In this document: one piece after another, positions 1 through 9,148 of the stretch
How the letters are laid out: each line of letters begins with the position of its first letter
Numbering within the stretch: position 1 is the first letter of the stretch
Source of the DNA: Priapulus caudatus
Lineage: Eukaryota; Priapulida; Priapulimorpha; Priapulimorphida; Priapulidae
Assembly: GCF_000485595.1 (NCBI RefSeq)
Contig: NW_014577663.1
Span: forward strand, 94,690 to 129,699
Reading direction: 5' to 3'
DNA: 35,010 bases
The notes under the pieces: model-generated
The model's input: the letters and a program-made list of their open reading frames with translations, nothing else
Told to the model about the DNA's origin: nothing
Databases searched by the model: none
Program-made: the position numbers and the translations under genes

Positions 1-267
1 ATACCATGCATGATATAGTAACAATTTGATGGTTTTAATATCATCATATATTGTATTATATGACATGATTTAATTTCTCATGTTTTTCTGAGAAACAGAG
101 CACGGCAAGTGTTTCCGCGACAGTGCAGTCAGGCGCGCAAATCCATTTTGAATTGTGGGGGGACACCAGTAGCAAACACGCGAAGGGGGGGGGAATTTTT
201 GAAATTAGACCCCCTCAGATGCGTTTCTGCGCGAGCAGGGGGGGGGGTCCCCTGTGCACGCCCCTGA

Positions 268-358
268 ACACACACACACACACACACACACACCACACGC
301 ACGCACGCACGCACGCACGCACCGCACGCACGCACGCACACACACACACCACACACAC
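268..358. repeat. CA / ACGC microsatellite
   Basis: A (CA)n run changes into (ACGC)n and back to (CA)n. It creates open frames of His-Thr and Val-Cys on the two strands, which are not genes. Confidence 0.95.
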
Positions 359-939
359 GCATTTGGTTTGTGATAAGATTACGAAAAGGGTCCACATGCA
401 GTCATAAAATCAAGAAAAGCACAAAGCAAAAACCAATCATTTGGTGTTGAGGCTGATCACAAAATAAGATTGGTCCATTATTATTGTTGTCATCATATCA
501 TATCATGCGTGTATATATATCATCAATTGCAATGCGAAATTCATTTATAAAACCGACATGCCTCAGTTACTAAGCTGTCCTCTCTTGCATTGAATATAGA
601 CTCGTGTTCCCAGCTTGAATTCAGTGTTCTAAGTGAGGTTGATATCTACCTAAAACTTTCATAAACATACTTTCTCTGATGATCTTCTGCATAAAGAATT
701 AATTAATATAACAAAAAAACGTGTTAAAAAAAAACGGTACTAAATTTATCAAGATAATTTTTCTCAACGTTGTGCATAGATTATTATTATGCCTCTCAAA
801 TGCACTGAAATTGAAATGAAAAGCTGGCCAAAAAAAGGGAAAGAAGCCAATCAGTTGCTACGCCACTAGCACACATTAAAAACGTTCTCACTTCACAAAC
901 CACACGCACGAACGCACGCACGATTCTGCTGACACTTCC

Positions 940-1025
940 CAATACGTATTGGAAAATATTGCAATACGGTTTTGTCGTATTGCAATATATTGCAATACGG
1001 TTTTTGGTCGCAATACTCACCCCTA
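940..1025 (-). mobile_element. hAT-like terminus remnant
   Basis: Read on the minus strand it begins TAGGGGTGAGTATTGCG and then repeats ATTGCAATACG-like words, the kind of subterminal repeats seen in hAT elements with TAGGGGTG ends. No partner end or TSD was found nearby, so it is probably truncated. Confidence 0.45.
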
Positions 1026-2045
1026 CTGACGACGTTCCACTGATACGCCTGAAACGCCGATAGACCACGTAGCACCATCTGGCGGTGGCGTTTGCAAGTT
1101 AATTTAAGACGCTAAACCTGATGTTTACCGAAAAGGGTTCTCCCCAGGATTTTCAGACGGCACGTCAGACAATAGGGCAATTCATACGACATTTTAGAGA
1201 ATTTATAAAATGTAAATTGACCTCAGCCGTGAACATATACCATATCAGACCTGTTATGCATAAACTTAAATGCCTGAGAAGAACCCTGGAAATAAATTAA
1301 AATACGAATGTCACTAAGTGGTCAGTCAAGACAGCCAGAGGATGGGAATATTGCCCGCTGTACAGTTTTGTCTGTTTATAACATTATCACATGGAAATGT
1401 GAAGATGACCATGATAGATCATGTAAGCATGTCGTTAAATTAATTAGGATTTGCACTATACATACACGTAAATATGAGTTAATTTTATGAACTCAAAATT
1501 AGTTATGATATAATTATAAATACCTATGCGAATAATATTCAAGTTTATTGCTTAGGACTGCATTAACTCCTGTTCTCCATTTTCCGATGTAGAAGGGTGG
1601 CAAACTAAACTGTCTTATCTGTTTGCACTTCTTAAAACACGAATACTTGTCTGATATCAACTTGCAAGCCTCTTTAAACGTCAACAGAGACATATTGAAT
1701 CACAGAACTGCAATTTAAACAATTTCCAACAATTCACGCATTTCAATGGGGGCAGCCATTAGTAATTGCGATCATTGCGCCCTCTCTTTTCACGATCCAC
1801 ACCCAATATCAAACATGGAGTCGTAAACAAATGCGTCGAAGTATTATGAATTGATTTCAATTCATATAGATTGATTGTATTGAACTTTACTGTGATCTGT
1901 AAACTGACCATTACATTGAAACACTCAGTATTCAGTTCAAGGTAACATACACGAGTTTAGTGTAATTGTGCTTGAGTGGTTCTACTTCTGCCGGCGGTAG
2001 TGATTGTTGGGATTGGACACATTGCGGTTCAAGGATAGAGAACAT

Positions 2046-2692
2046 TAGATACAATAATGTAACCCAAACCCAAGAGGATAGGGTTACAAAGCCTCCCTAT
2101 CCTTTTGTGCGGAGGAATGCCCGAGTGAATCACTCGGGCCGGTTTGCTGGTGCGTTTTCAGAGACTAGAACTTCCAAACTGGGTTTATTCTCAACACGAA
2201 CCTTTCTCCGCTATCTGGGAACTTACTATGTATCGCGGCAATACTCTGGATTAAACTAATATAACCTGTTACAAAATTCGAAGTGACGAGCGGCGAATAT
2301 ACTGGCGCCATTTCTGTTGACCTGTGACGTACGCATTTCCCAAATGCGCATAGCGATCGGCAAACGCAGCGCCCTCCGATTGGTCGGTGAATCCGCTCTT
2401 CAAACCGAAGTACGTCAGCAGTCAACAGAAATGCGCTCAGTATATTCGCCGCTCGTCATCTCGATTTTTGTAACAGGTTATATTAGTTTAATACAGAGTA
2501 TTGCGATACAGAGTAAGTTCCCAGATAGCGGAGAAAGGTTCGTGTTGAGAATAAACCCAGTTTGAGTTCTAGTCTCTGAAAACGCACCAGCAAACCGGCC
2601 CGAGTGATTCACTCGGGCATTCCTCCGCCACAAAGGATAGGGAGGCTTTTGTAACCCTATCCTCTTGGGTTTGGGTTACATTATTGTATCTA
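2046..2692. mobile_element. Element A1: long inverted-repeat (foldback) transposon, 9-bp TSD
   Basis: The element is 647 bp, starts TAGATACAATAATG and ends with the inverse. The arms are about 300 bp each and meet near a CCAAT-containing centre (about 2370). A perfect 9-bp duplication, AGAGAACAT, flanks it (2037-2045 and 2693-2701). Long terminal inverted repeats with 9-bp duplications are typical of Mutator-like (MULE) non-autonomous elements; the family label is inferred, as no transposase is present. It is inserted in B1. Confidence 0.88.
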
Positions 2693-2768
2693 AGAGAACA
2701 TGGGTCCCAATAAAACCAATGTCATTTACTTCAATATAAATATGATATTATATCAATATAATAGGTTT

Positions 2769-2825
2769 GGGTTATGGTTAGGGTTAGGGTTAGGGTTAGG
2801 GTTAGAATTAGGGTTAGGGTTAGGC
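2769..2825 (+). repeat. Telomere-like (TTAGGG)n block inside B1
   Basis: About eight to nine TTAGGG units, one interrupted by TTAGAA, lie between the two terminal repeats of B1. The same block, shorter and more decayed, occurs at the same place in B2 (6530-6570), so it is part of the element and not a chromosome end. Confidence 0.9.
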
Positions 2826-2908
2826 ACATTGGTTTTATTGGGACCCATGTTCTCTATCCTTGGGCCCAAATTGCCTAGAGGCTAGTGTAGTGCCAGTACT
2901 AGTTACTA

Positions 2909-3546
2909 TAGATACAATAATGTAACCCAACAAAGAGTAGGGTTACAACGCGTACTATAGTTTTCCTGTGAGGTGCCCTGACTGATTCACTCAGGGCGGT
3001 TTTATGGTTCGTTTTTCGAGACTACAACTTCCAAACTGGGTTTTATTTAAACAACGAACCTTTCTCCGCTAATCCGGGACTTACTATGTATCACGAATAC
3101 TCTGTATTAAACTAATATAACCTGTTAACAAAAATTCGAAGTGACGAGCGGCGAATTACTGAGCGCCATTTCTGTTGACCTGTGACGTACGCATTCCCAA
3201 TGCGCATAGCGATCGGCAAACGCGCGCCGCCTGATTGGTCGGTGAATCCGCTCTTCAAACCGAAGTACGTCACAGGTCAACAGAAATGGCGCGTCAGTAT
3301 ATTTCGCCGCTCGTCACTTCAAATTTTTTGTAACAGGTTCTATATTTAGTTTAATACAGAGTATTGTGATACATTAGTAAGTCCCCGAGCATAGCGAGAA
3401 AGGTTCGTGTTTAGGAATAAACCCGAGTTTGGAAGTTGTAGTCTCGAAAAACCGAACCATATAACCGCCCTGCAGTGAATCACTAAGGGCCGCCTCCACA
3501 GTACGCATTGTAACCCTACTCTTGTTGGGTTACATTATTGTATCTA
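2909..3546. mobile_element. Element A2: second copy of family A
   Basis: It has the same termini (TAGATACAATAATG and inverse) and the same palindromic arms as A1, over 638 bp. Flanking duplications are CTAGTTACTA (2899-2908) and CTAGTACTA (3547-3555), identical apart from one extra T. It differs from A1 by many small indels. No coding capacity. Confidence 0.87.
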
Positions 3547-3613
3547 CTAGTACTAGTACTACTACTAGTAGTACTAGTAGTACTAGTGAGTAGTGGTACT
3601 GCTAGTGGAGTAT
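3547..3613. repeat. CTAGTA-rich simple repeat
   Basis: A run of TAGTAC / CTAGTA words lies between elements A2 and A3. The 9-bp target duplication of A3 (GTGGAGTAT, 3605-3613) is its right edge. Confidence 0.7.
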
Positions 3614-4208
3614 TAGATACAATAATGTAACCCAAACACAGGATAGGGGTTACAAACGCGAGCCTATCCAGGCGTTCGACACTAACGCTAGTCCGTTTAG
3701 TCGAGACTAGTAAAAAAATCAGAAGGACTAGTAATTTCCCATAGCAGTTAGTCCGGCGGGACTAGTTAATTTTCCTCGTCCCTCACCGTCCAATTTCCCA
3801 TCGATTTTACCAGCAGCAGCGTCTCTCAACCAAGATCAAAAGAGCTATATATAACTCATTCCTATTAACAAGTTTTCCTTGTTAGACACTCTAGTACAAG
3901 TAGAACACTAGCCACGCTCTGCACGCCCTAAGCATGCTTAGACCCGTACGGCAGTATAAAACATTGTTACACAATGGGGCCACGAACCCAGTCTACCATC
4001 GATCGCTTGACAGTAGCTGTTTACATAGAACAAAACGGTCTGATTGTAGAAATGACGCAACTAATCAGTTTATAGCTCTCGTATTTACATCGCAACCACA
4101 TCGCATGCGTGGTGCTACTTGAAGCAGTCCATACAAATAGTAGTGAAGCTAATAGTAGGTACATCCTTATCCAATTGTATAATAATTTATACTAACATCA
4201 AGGTAGTT

Positions 4209-4292
4209 ATGTGGAAGTATTTGGACAGCGCTCGCCCTCCATCTCCCAAACGTAAATTGGCAGAGGAGAAATTAGATGCCAGCGTGCTATGA
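4209..4292 (+). pseudogene. Short ORF, possible remnant of a transposase N-terminus
   Basis: This 27-residue frame begins MWKYLDSARPPSPKRK and ends with TGA. A hydrophobic-aromatic start followed by a basic Pro-Ser-Lys stretch resembles the N-termini of some hAT/BED-finger-like transposon proteins, but it is too short to assign. It lies inside element C upstream of the simple array. Confidence 0.25.
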
Positions 4293-4392
4293 TAAGACAG
4301 CACCATGCCTGTTCACGGAAACAGTGGGGGCCCAAGTGACCAGAACTGAAGTATTGAAATGGTTTGTGTGGCGATCAAAGAGGTGATGAAAA

Positions 4393-5630
4393 ATGACAAC
4401 GCACGCACGCACGCACGCACGCACGTGCACACGCACGCACACACGTGTACGTGCACACGCACGCACGGACGCACGCACGCATGTGCACACGCACCCACGC
4501 ACGCACACACGTGCACGGTGCCACGCACGCACGTGTACGTGCACACGCATCCACGCACACACATGTATGCACGCACGCACACACGTGTACGTGTCCACGC
4601 ACGCACGTGTACATTGCACGCGGCGCACGTGTACGTGCACACGCATCCACCACACACATGTACGTGCTGACGTACGCACGTACGTGTACATGCACACGCA
4701 CGCAGGCACGTGTACCTGCACACGCACGTACACACACGCACGCACGCACATGTACGTGCATACGCACGCACACACGCCCGCACGTGTACGTGCACACGCA
4801 CGCACGCACACACACACGCACATGTACGTGCCTATGCACGCACGCATGTGTACGTGCACACGCACGCACACACGTGTATGTGCCTATGCACGCACGCACG
4901 TGTATGTGCACACACACGTGTACGTGCACACACACGCACACACGCACGTGTACGTGCACACGCATGCACACACGTGTACGTGCACACGCACGCACACACG
5001 CACGTGCACACGCACCCACGCACGCAGCACCAACGACACACGTGTACGTGCACACGCATCCACGCACACACATGTACGTGCACACGCACGCACGCATACA
5101 CGTGTACGTGCACGCGCGTACGTGTACGTGCACACGCATCCACGCACACACATGTACGTGCTGACGTACGCACGTACGTGTACATGCACACGCACGCAGG
5201 TACGTGTACCTGCACACGCATCCACGCACACACATGTACGTGCTGACGTACGCACGTACGTGTACATGCACACGCACGCAGGTACGTGTACCTGCACACG
5301 CACGTACACACACACACGCACGCACGCACATGTACGTGCATACGCACGCACGCCCGCACGTGTATGCCCCCACGGTACCGCATGCACGGCGGCACACACA
5401 CACGCACATGTACGTGCCTATGCACGCACGCATGTGTACGTGCACACGCACGCACGCACACACGTGTACGTGCCCACGCACGTGTACGTGCACACGCACG
5501 CACACACGTGTACGTGCCCACTAACGCACGTGCACACGCACGCACGTGTACGTGCACACGCGTGTACGTGCGCACGCACGCACGCACCCACGTGTACGTG
5601 CACACGCACGCAAGCGTACGTGTACGTGCA
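4393..5630. repeat. 1.24-kb alternating purine-pyrimidine array (ACGTGTACGTGCAC / CACG)
   Basis: The array is built from ACGTGTACGTGCACAC, GCAC and CACA words in irregular higher-order order; nearly every step alternates purine and pyrimidine. Longer duplicated blocks are visible, for example around 4650-4750, 5140-5210 and 5220-5300. All six frames are open for hundreds of codons (His-Thr-Arg on one strand, Cys-Val-Arg on the other); these are artefacts. Such alternation favours Z-DNA. Confidence 0.95.
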
Positions 5631-5760
5631 GATCAGCTTTCCTCCCAGATGTCTTTGCACCTCTACTTTGCAACTCTGATTTCAATTCATTTATCGGTTT
5701 TCCCTTCGTAAATAGACGCCATTGTTTAGGCAGTGATACCGGACAGGCACGGCGCCCCAT
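5629..5760 (-). pseudogene. Fragment encoding a truncated SAP-like motif
   Basis: The minus-strand frame starts at an ATG preceded directly by a TAG stop and runs 44 residues before merging into the simple array. Residues 16-33 read LFTKGKPINELKSELQSRG and continue AKTSGRKADL. This fits the first part of the SAP DNA-binding motif (LKxELxxRGxxTxGxKxxL), but the closing xxRL is missing because the array begins exactly there. Similar SAP modules occur at the start of many transposon-related proteins in invertebrates. It is probably a captured, broken exon. Confidence 0.5.
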
Positions 5761-6450
5761 CTATCCAGCGATTAGTAAATGCGCACACCCATTAGAAATG
5801 CACATGCTATTGGAAAAAACGGCAGGCCTACACCGATTACGTCATGCCAGCTTGACAAGCCAAGGGGTTAGATGTCGGCAGCACTGTCCTCACCGACAAG
5901 GCCTGCCAGAGGTTCATTATGACGATAGCCGATACAAGGCGCCGGGAACAGTTTGTAGCTATAAATGAGGCCAAATTCCTTACTGTGATAATGACGGATC
6001 CACAGATTCCTCATCACAGGAAGCCGAAATTTTATTGTCGAATTAACATTTTATTTTATTTTATTTAAATTTATGATCCATATCAAAGTTACATGTATTT
6101 TATAACAATTGAATGTCTTTTACAAAACCTTTCTGGGGGACACCCCTTGTACCCTGGGAGAGACCCCTGTACCCCCTAGCAGAAGGGGGGCTCCACCCTC
6201 CTACCCCACCTACCTCCTGGCAAATCACAATGCTCGTCGCTCTGCGCCTAGTAAGAGTTCTTGCAGCAGGACTAGTAGAATCTTGGAAAGACTAGTAGAT
6301 TTTTTCTCTTTTACAAGTCCTGTGGACTAATGAACTAAAATGGTTAGTGTCTAACGCTGCTATCCTTTTGTGTGGAGGAACCCTGAGTGAATCACTCAGG
6401 GCGGTGGTTTGGCTGCACATGGCAGCAAGAACAAGTCCGCCCCAGCAGTT

Positions 6451-6610
6451 CAAGGATAGAGAACATGGTCCCAATAAAACCAACGTCATTTACATCAATA
6501 TAAATATAATATTATATCAATATAAATAGGTTAGGGTTATGTTATGGGTAAGGATAGGGTTAGGGTTAGGCACATTCGTGTTTTATTGGGACCCATGTTC
6601 TCTATCCTTG
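6451..6610. mobile_element. Element B2: second telomere-repeat-bearing element
   Basis: Starts CAAGGATAGAGAACATGG and ends with the inverse, CCATGTTCTCTATCCTTG, with the same AT-rich spacer (about 6488-6530) and TTAGGG-like block (6530-6570) as B1. It interrupts the left arm of D: the sequence that follows at 6611 continues the arm, as the right arm near 7820 shows. Confidence 0.85.
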
Positions 6611-6781
6611 GGCCGCTACAGCACACACGCCACCATTGACTATATATATACTACATGGTGCCTAACTCGCCGTTTTCAATCAGTTACAACTCCAGTGTTC
6701 CTGCAAGTGACTATTGTTGGAATCGCGGAAGACTGCTGAACAATCTACACCCGCCATTTTTGACAATCGGCCCGCCACAAT

Positions 6782-7380
6782 TAGGGGTGCAACGAATCAC
6801 AACTTCACGGTTCGGTTCGGTTTTCGGTTTTCACACTTCGGTTCGGTTATTTTCGGTTCGAATATTTGCGATCAATTACAAATCTTTAAACACCAAACAG
6901 AAGTGCAAATTTAATAATCAGACTGGTTTATAAATATTAAATAATAATGTCACTAAAATTCTTTGAACAACCCAAATGTTAGGGCAAATTCAACAAAACC
7001 TTTGTACAGGAAATTCAAATATTTGACTTCAGTAAAAGTAACCAAATAGGCAAATATGTCCAATAGTCCATCTCAGTGTCTTGTACTTCATTGATTAGGT
7101 GTAAGAAACACAATCCCAATTATTTTGCAGACAAAAATGAATGCTTTGACGCTCTCGTGGCATGTAGCAAGTGGTCTATCAATGTTATCTGCTCGCTGAT
7201 TGGCCGAGAGTTTACGACCAGCCGAATCGCAGTGCGCGTATTTCAAAAGCGTATATATCGGGTATATATAAAATGTGGAAACGAAACGCGAGCCGAAAAC
7301 GGAACGACGCTTCGAATATCCGAATGGTGGCGCAAAAAACGCGGTTTTCGGTTAACAGCGGTTAACCGTTACAACCCCTA
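6782..7380. mobile_element. Element E: 599-bp hAT-type MITE with 8-bp TSD
   Basis: It begins TAGGGGTGCAACGAATCAC and ends CCGTTACAACCCCTA. A perfect 8-bp duplication, GCCACAAT, flanks it (6774-6781 and 7381-7388). Subterminal GGTTCGGTT repeats lie at 6810-6860 and a GGTTTTCGGTTAAC run near the right end. TAGGGGTG ends with 8-bp duplications are characteristic of the hAT superfamily. No transposase. It is inserted in the left arm of D. Confidence 0.92.
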
Positions 7381-7968
7381 GCCACAATGCGCTCAAATCA
7401 CAGAAATTCCTCAAATATACATGCGAAATGATACTTCGCATGCTACTATGAAGAAGGCGGCAGGGCCGGCTGCGCTGATTGGTTGCAGCAACTGCCAGCA
7501 AGTCATTTGCGTAGTTTGCCGCAGCCATGCCAATCAGCGCAGCGGGCCCTGCCGCCTTCTTCATATGTAGCATGCGAAGTATCATTTCGCATGTATATTT
7601 GAGGAATTTCTAGGATTTGAGCACATTGTGGCGGGCCGATTGTCAAAAATGGCGGGTGTAGCTTGTTCAGCAGTCTTCCGCGATTCCACGATAGTTGGAA
7701 AGTGGCGTCACCTGCAGGAACACCGGAGTTGTAACTGATTGAAACGGTGAGTTGTGTCTGTGCGCGGCGGCGAGTTAGGCACCATGTAGTATATATATAG
7801 TCAATGGCGGCGTATGTGCTGTAGCTGGTGCAGACTTGTTCTTGCTGCCAGTGGTTTGCTGGTGCGTTTTCAGAGTATAAGTTATAACTTCTAAACTGGA
7901 TTTATTCTCAACACAAACCTTTTTCCACTATCCTGGAACTTACTATGTATCACAATACTCTGTATTAA

Positions 7969-8645
7969 AGGAATAATAGGTCCATTGATTATGCAATGTT
8001 GACAAATGCTAGAGTAACTGGCACCTTGTGTAGTTAATAAGTACGTAACCTTATAGCCTACGCGTATTAGTTTGTTCAATATCACTGCTGGTTACATTAC
8101 AAGCAAGACTGAAATCGGTTGTTGATATTCATTTACGTGCCGTAAATGTCATCCAGGAGTCAAGCGATAAGTCGCCGATGACGTAAACATTTGTGCGGCC
8201 GCGTATGTTTTGGACGCCAGATGAAATGGAGGTGTCAGCGGTGTAACCACGGCCATGGACTAAACATGGAAATGGAGTAAAACACACGTACTAATCACGG
8301 ACGCACATGGACAGCCCTGACAAAAAGTTCCTTATCACGAGCGTCCGTGTTTACGAAATCACTGATGATAGCATTGCGTACGCCGAGCATGCGTGCGAAA
8401 ATGTCCGGTGCACTATAAATCTGTATCACACGCCCAGCGGTTTGAAACTGCATGGAAACTGTAAACAACTCAGTCAACTGATTTCTTGGACTGCGGATTT
8501 CAATTAGACATTTATTAGTAACCAGCAGTGATATTGGACAAACTAATATGCGTTTGGCTATAAGGTAATGTACTTATTAACTACACAAGGTGCCAGTTAC
8601 TCTAGCATTTGTCAACATTGCATAATCAATGGACCTATTATTCCT
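7969..8645. mobile_element. Element F: 677-bp long-TIR element in a TTAA target
   Basis: Arms of about 128 bp (7969-8096 and 8518-8645) are inverted copies that start AGGAATAATAGGTCC. TTAA lies directly outside both ends (7965-7968 and 8646-8649), the duplication used by piggyBac and Kolobok transposases. The 420-bp centre carries one 66-codon ORF. It interrupts A3 at a TTAA that is also visible in A2 (GTATTAAACTAATATAAC). Confidence 0.88.
8307..8507 (+). CDS. Hypothetical 66-residue ORF inside element F
   Basis: The ORF fills about half of the unique centre of the element. The product is mixed-composition (starts MDSPDKKFLITSVRVYEITD) with two cysteines near residue 30 and one further on; I recognise no domain, signal peptide or membrane segment. 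The opposite strand is also open over most of it (8295-8477), which weakens the case. It is more likely filler or captured exon DNA than a working gene. Confidence 0.2.
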   Translation: MDSPDKKFLITSVRVYEITDDSIAYAEHACENVRCTINLYHTPSGLKLHGNCKQLSQLISWTADFN

Positions 8646-8882
8646 TTAAACTAATATAACGTGTTACAAAAATTCGAAGCGACGAGCGGCGATTCTTCTA
8701 GCGCCATTTCTGTTGACCTGTGATGTACGCATTCCCAATGCGCATAGCGTTCGGCTAACTTCATCATGACGTCACGACAGTGACAGACTGTGATTCACTC
8801 AGGGGTTCCTCTACACAAAAGGATAGGCTCGCGTTGTAACCCTATCTTGTGTTTGGGTTACATTATTGTATTTAGTGGAGTA

Positions 8883-8970
8883 TAGCTCTAGTACTATAGC
8901 CCGCGTACAGTTGCCGCTGGCCACTGTACTTGCCAGCGGCAACTGTACGCGGGCTATAGTACTAGAGCTA
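8883..8970. mobile_element. 88-bp perfect hairpin with 9-bp flanking duplication
   Basis: Arms of 38 nt (8883-8920 and 8933-8970) are exact inverted copies around a 12-nt loop. AGTGGAGTA flanks it on both sides (8874-8882 and 8971-8979). A3's own duplication (GTGGAGTAT) uses the first base of this hairpin, so the hairpin was there before A3. Confidence 0.9.
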
Positions 8971-9140
8971 AGTGGAGTAGTGCTACTGCCTGGTGACTGG
9001 TGTTACCATTACAGTCTGAGTATCATTATATGAGATGACCATAAACATACATAATATATATGATGTCATAAGTGAGTGCTTTTGTTCTTAACAGAATTGT
9101 TAGAATAATGATTAATGAGGAGTTGTTTTGGCATTCACAG

Positions 9141-9148
9141 ATTTAGTC
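9141..9148 (+). other. Probable 5' UTR end of the first coding exon of UBE3B
   Basis: A good splice acceptor (GCATTCACAG, ending at 9140) lies 8 bases before the start codon. This suggests that the coding start is in exon 2 or later and that a non-coding first exon and the promoter lie further upstream, perhaps among the transposons or just right of the hairpin at 8883-8970. No upstream exon could be identified. Confidence 0.4.

Larger units (their letters stand above)
1..2025. other. Gene-free flank
   Basis: No coding signal is visible on either strand; all open frames are short and without family resemblance. The stretch contains G-runs (about 157-247), the microsatellite listed separately, and a hAT-like terminus at 940-1025. 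The remainder is AT-rich and unassigned. Confidence 0.6.
2026..2866. mobile_element. Element B1: inverted-repeat element with telomere-like core, split by A1
   Basis: The left terminus (CAAGGATAGAGAACAT, from 2030) and right terminus (ending CTATCCTTG at 2862) are inverted copies over about 35 bp (2702-2720 continues the left one). Between them, after A1 is removed, lie about 30 bp of AT-rich sequence and a block of TTAGGG repeats (2769-2825). B2 at 6451-6610 has the same structure without A1, so the uninterrupted element is about 160-185 bp. No transposase is encoded. Confidence 0.85.
3669..6359. mobile_element. Element C: 2.7-kb hAT-like transposon carrying a long simple array
   Basis: The termini are inverted: CAGGCGTTCGACACTAAC at the left and the inverse of CAGCGTTAGACACTAAC at the right. 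A 5-bp duplication, CTATC, flanks it (3664-3668 and 6360-6364) within family-A sequence that is continuous in A1. Subterminal words GACTAGT/AGGACTAGT recur at both ends (3700-3765 and 6270-6300). CAG-type ends with a 5-bp duplication suit the hAT5-type subgroup; this is an inference. No intact transposase is present, only a short N-terminal-like ORF (4209-4292) and a SAP-like fragment (5629-5760, minus). Confidence 0.75.
6416..7853. mobile_element. Element D: foldback transposon, split by B2 and E
   Basis: The ends are inverted, CAC(A)TGGCAGCAAGAACAAG at left and right. After removing B2 (6451-6610) and E (6782-7380 plus its duplication) about 670 bp remain, almost wholly two complementary arms that meet near 7490 (CTGCGCTGATTGG and CCAATCAGCGCAG). 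Flanks are GTTTGGCTG (6407-6415) and GTTTGCTG (7854-7861), an 8-9-bp duplication with one indel. It sits within A3. No protein is encoded. Confidence 0.82.
3614..8874. mobile_element. Element A3: family-A copy broken into four pieces by nested insertions
   Basis: The left end (TAGATACAATAATG, 3614) and right end (CATTATTGTATTTA, 8874) are flanked by a perfect 9-bp duplication, GTGGAGTAT (3605-3613 and 8875-8883). Family-A sequence survives at 3614-3668, 6360-6415, 7854-7968 and 8646-8874, about 450 bp in all; these pieces line up in order with A1, with part of the right arm deleted. The gaps are elements C, D and F. Confidence 0.88.

Noticed and set aside
2769-2825. True telomere or chromosome-fusion scar
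   Set aside because: The TTAGGG block lies inside a two-copy element with defined inverted ends, and ordinary sequence continues on both sides.
4287-5760. Open frames of 170-430 codons on both strands
   Set aside because: They are translations of the alternating CACG/ACGTGT array (His-Thr-Arg or Cys-Val-Arg runs). All frames are open because the repeat lacks stop codons.
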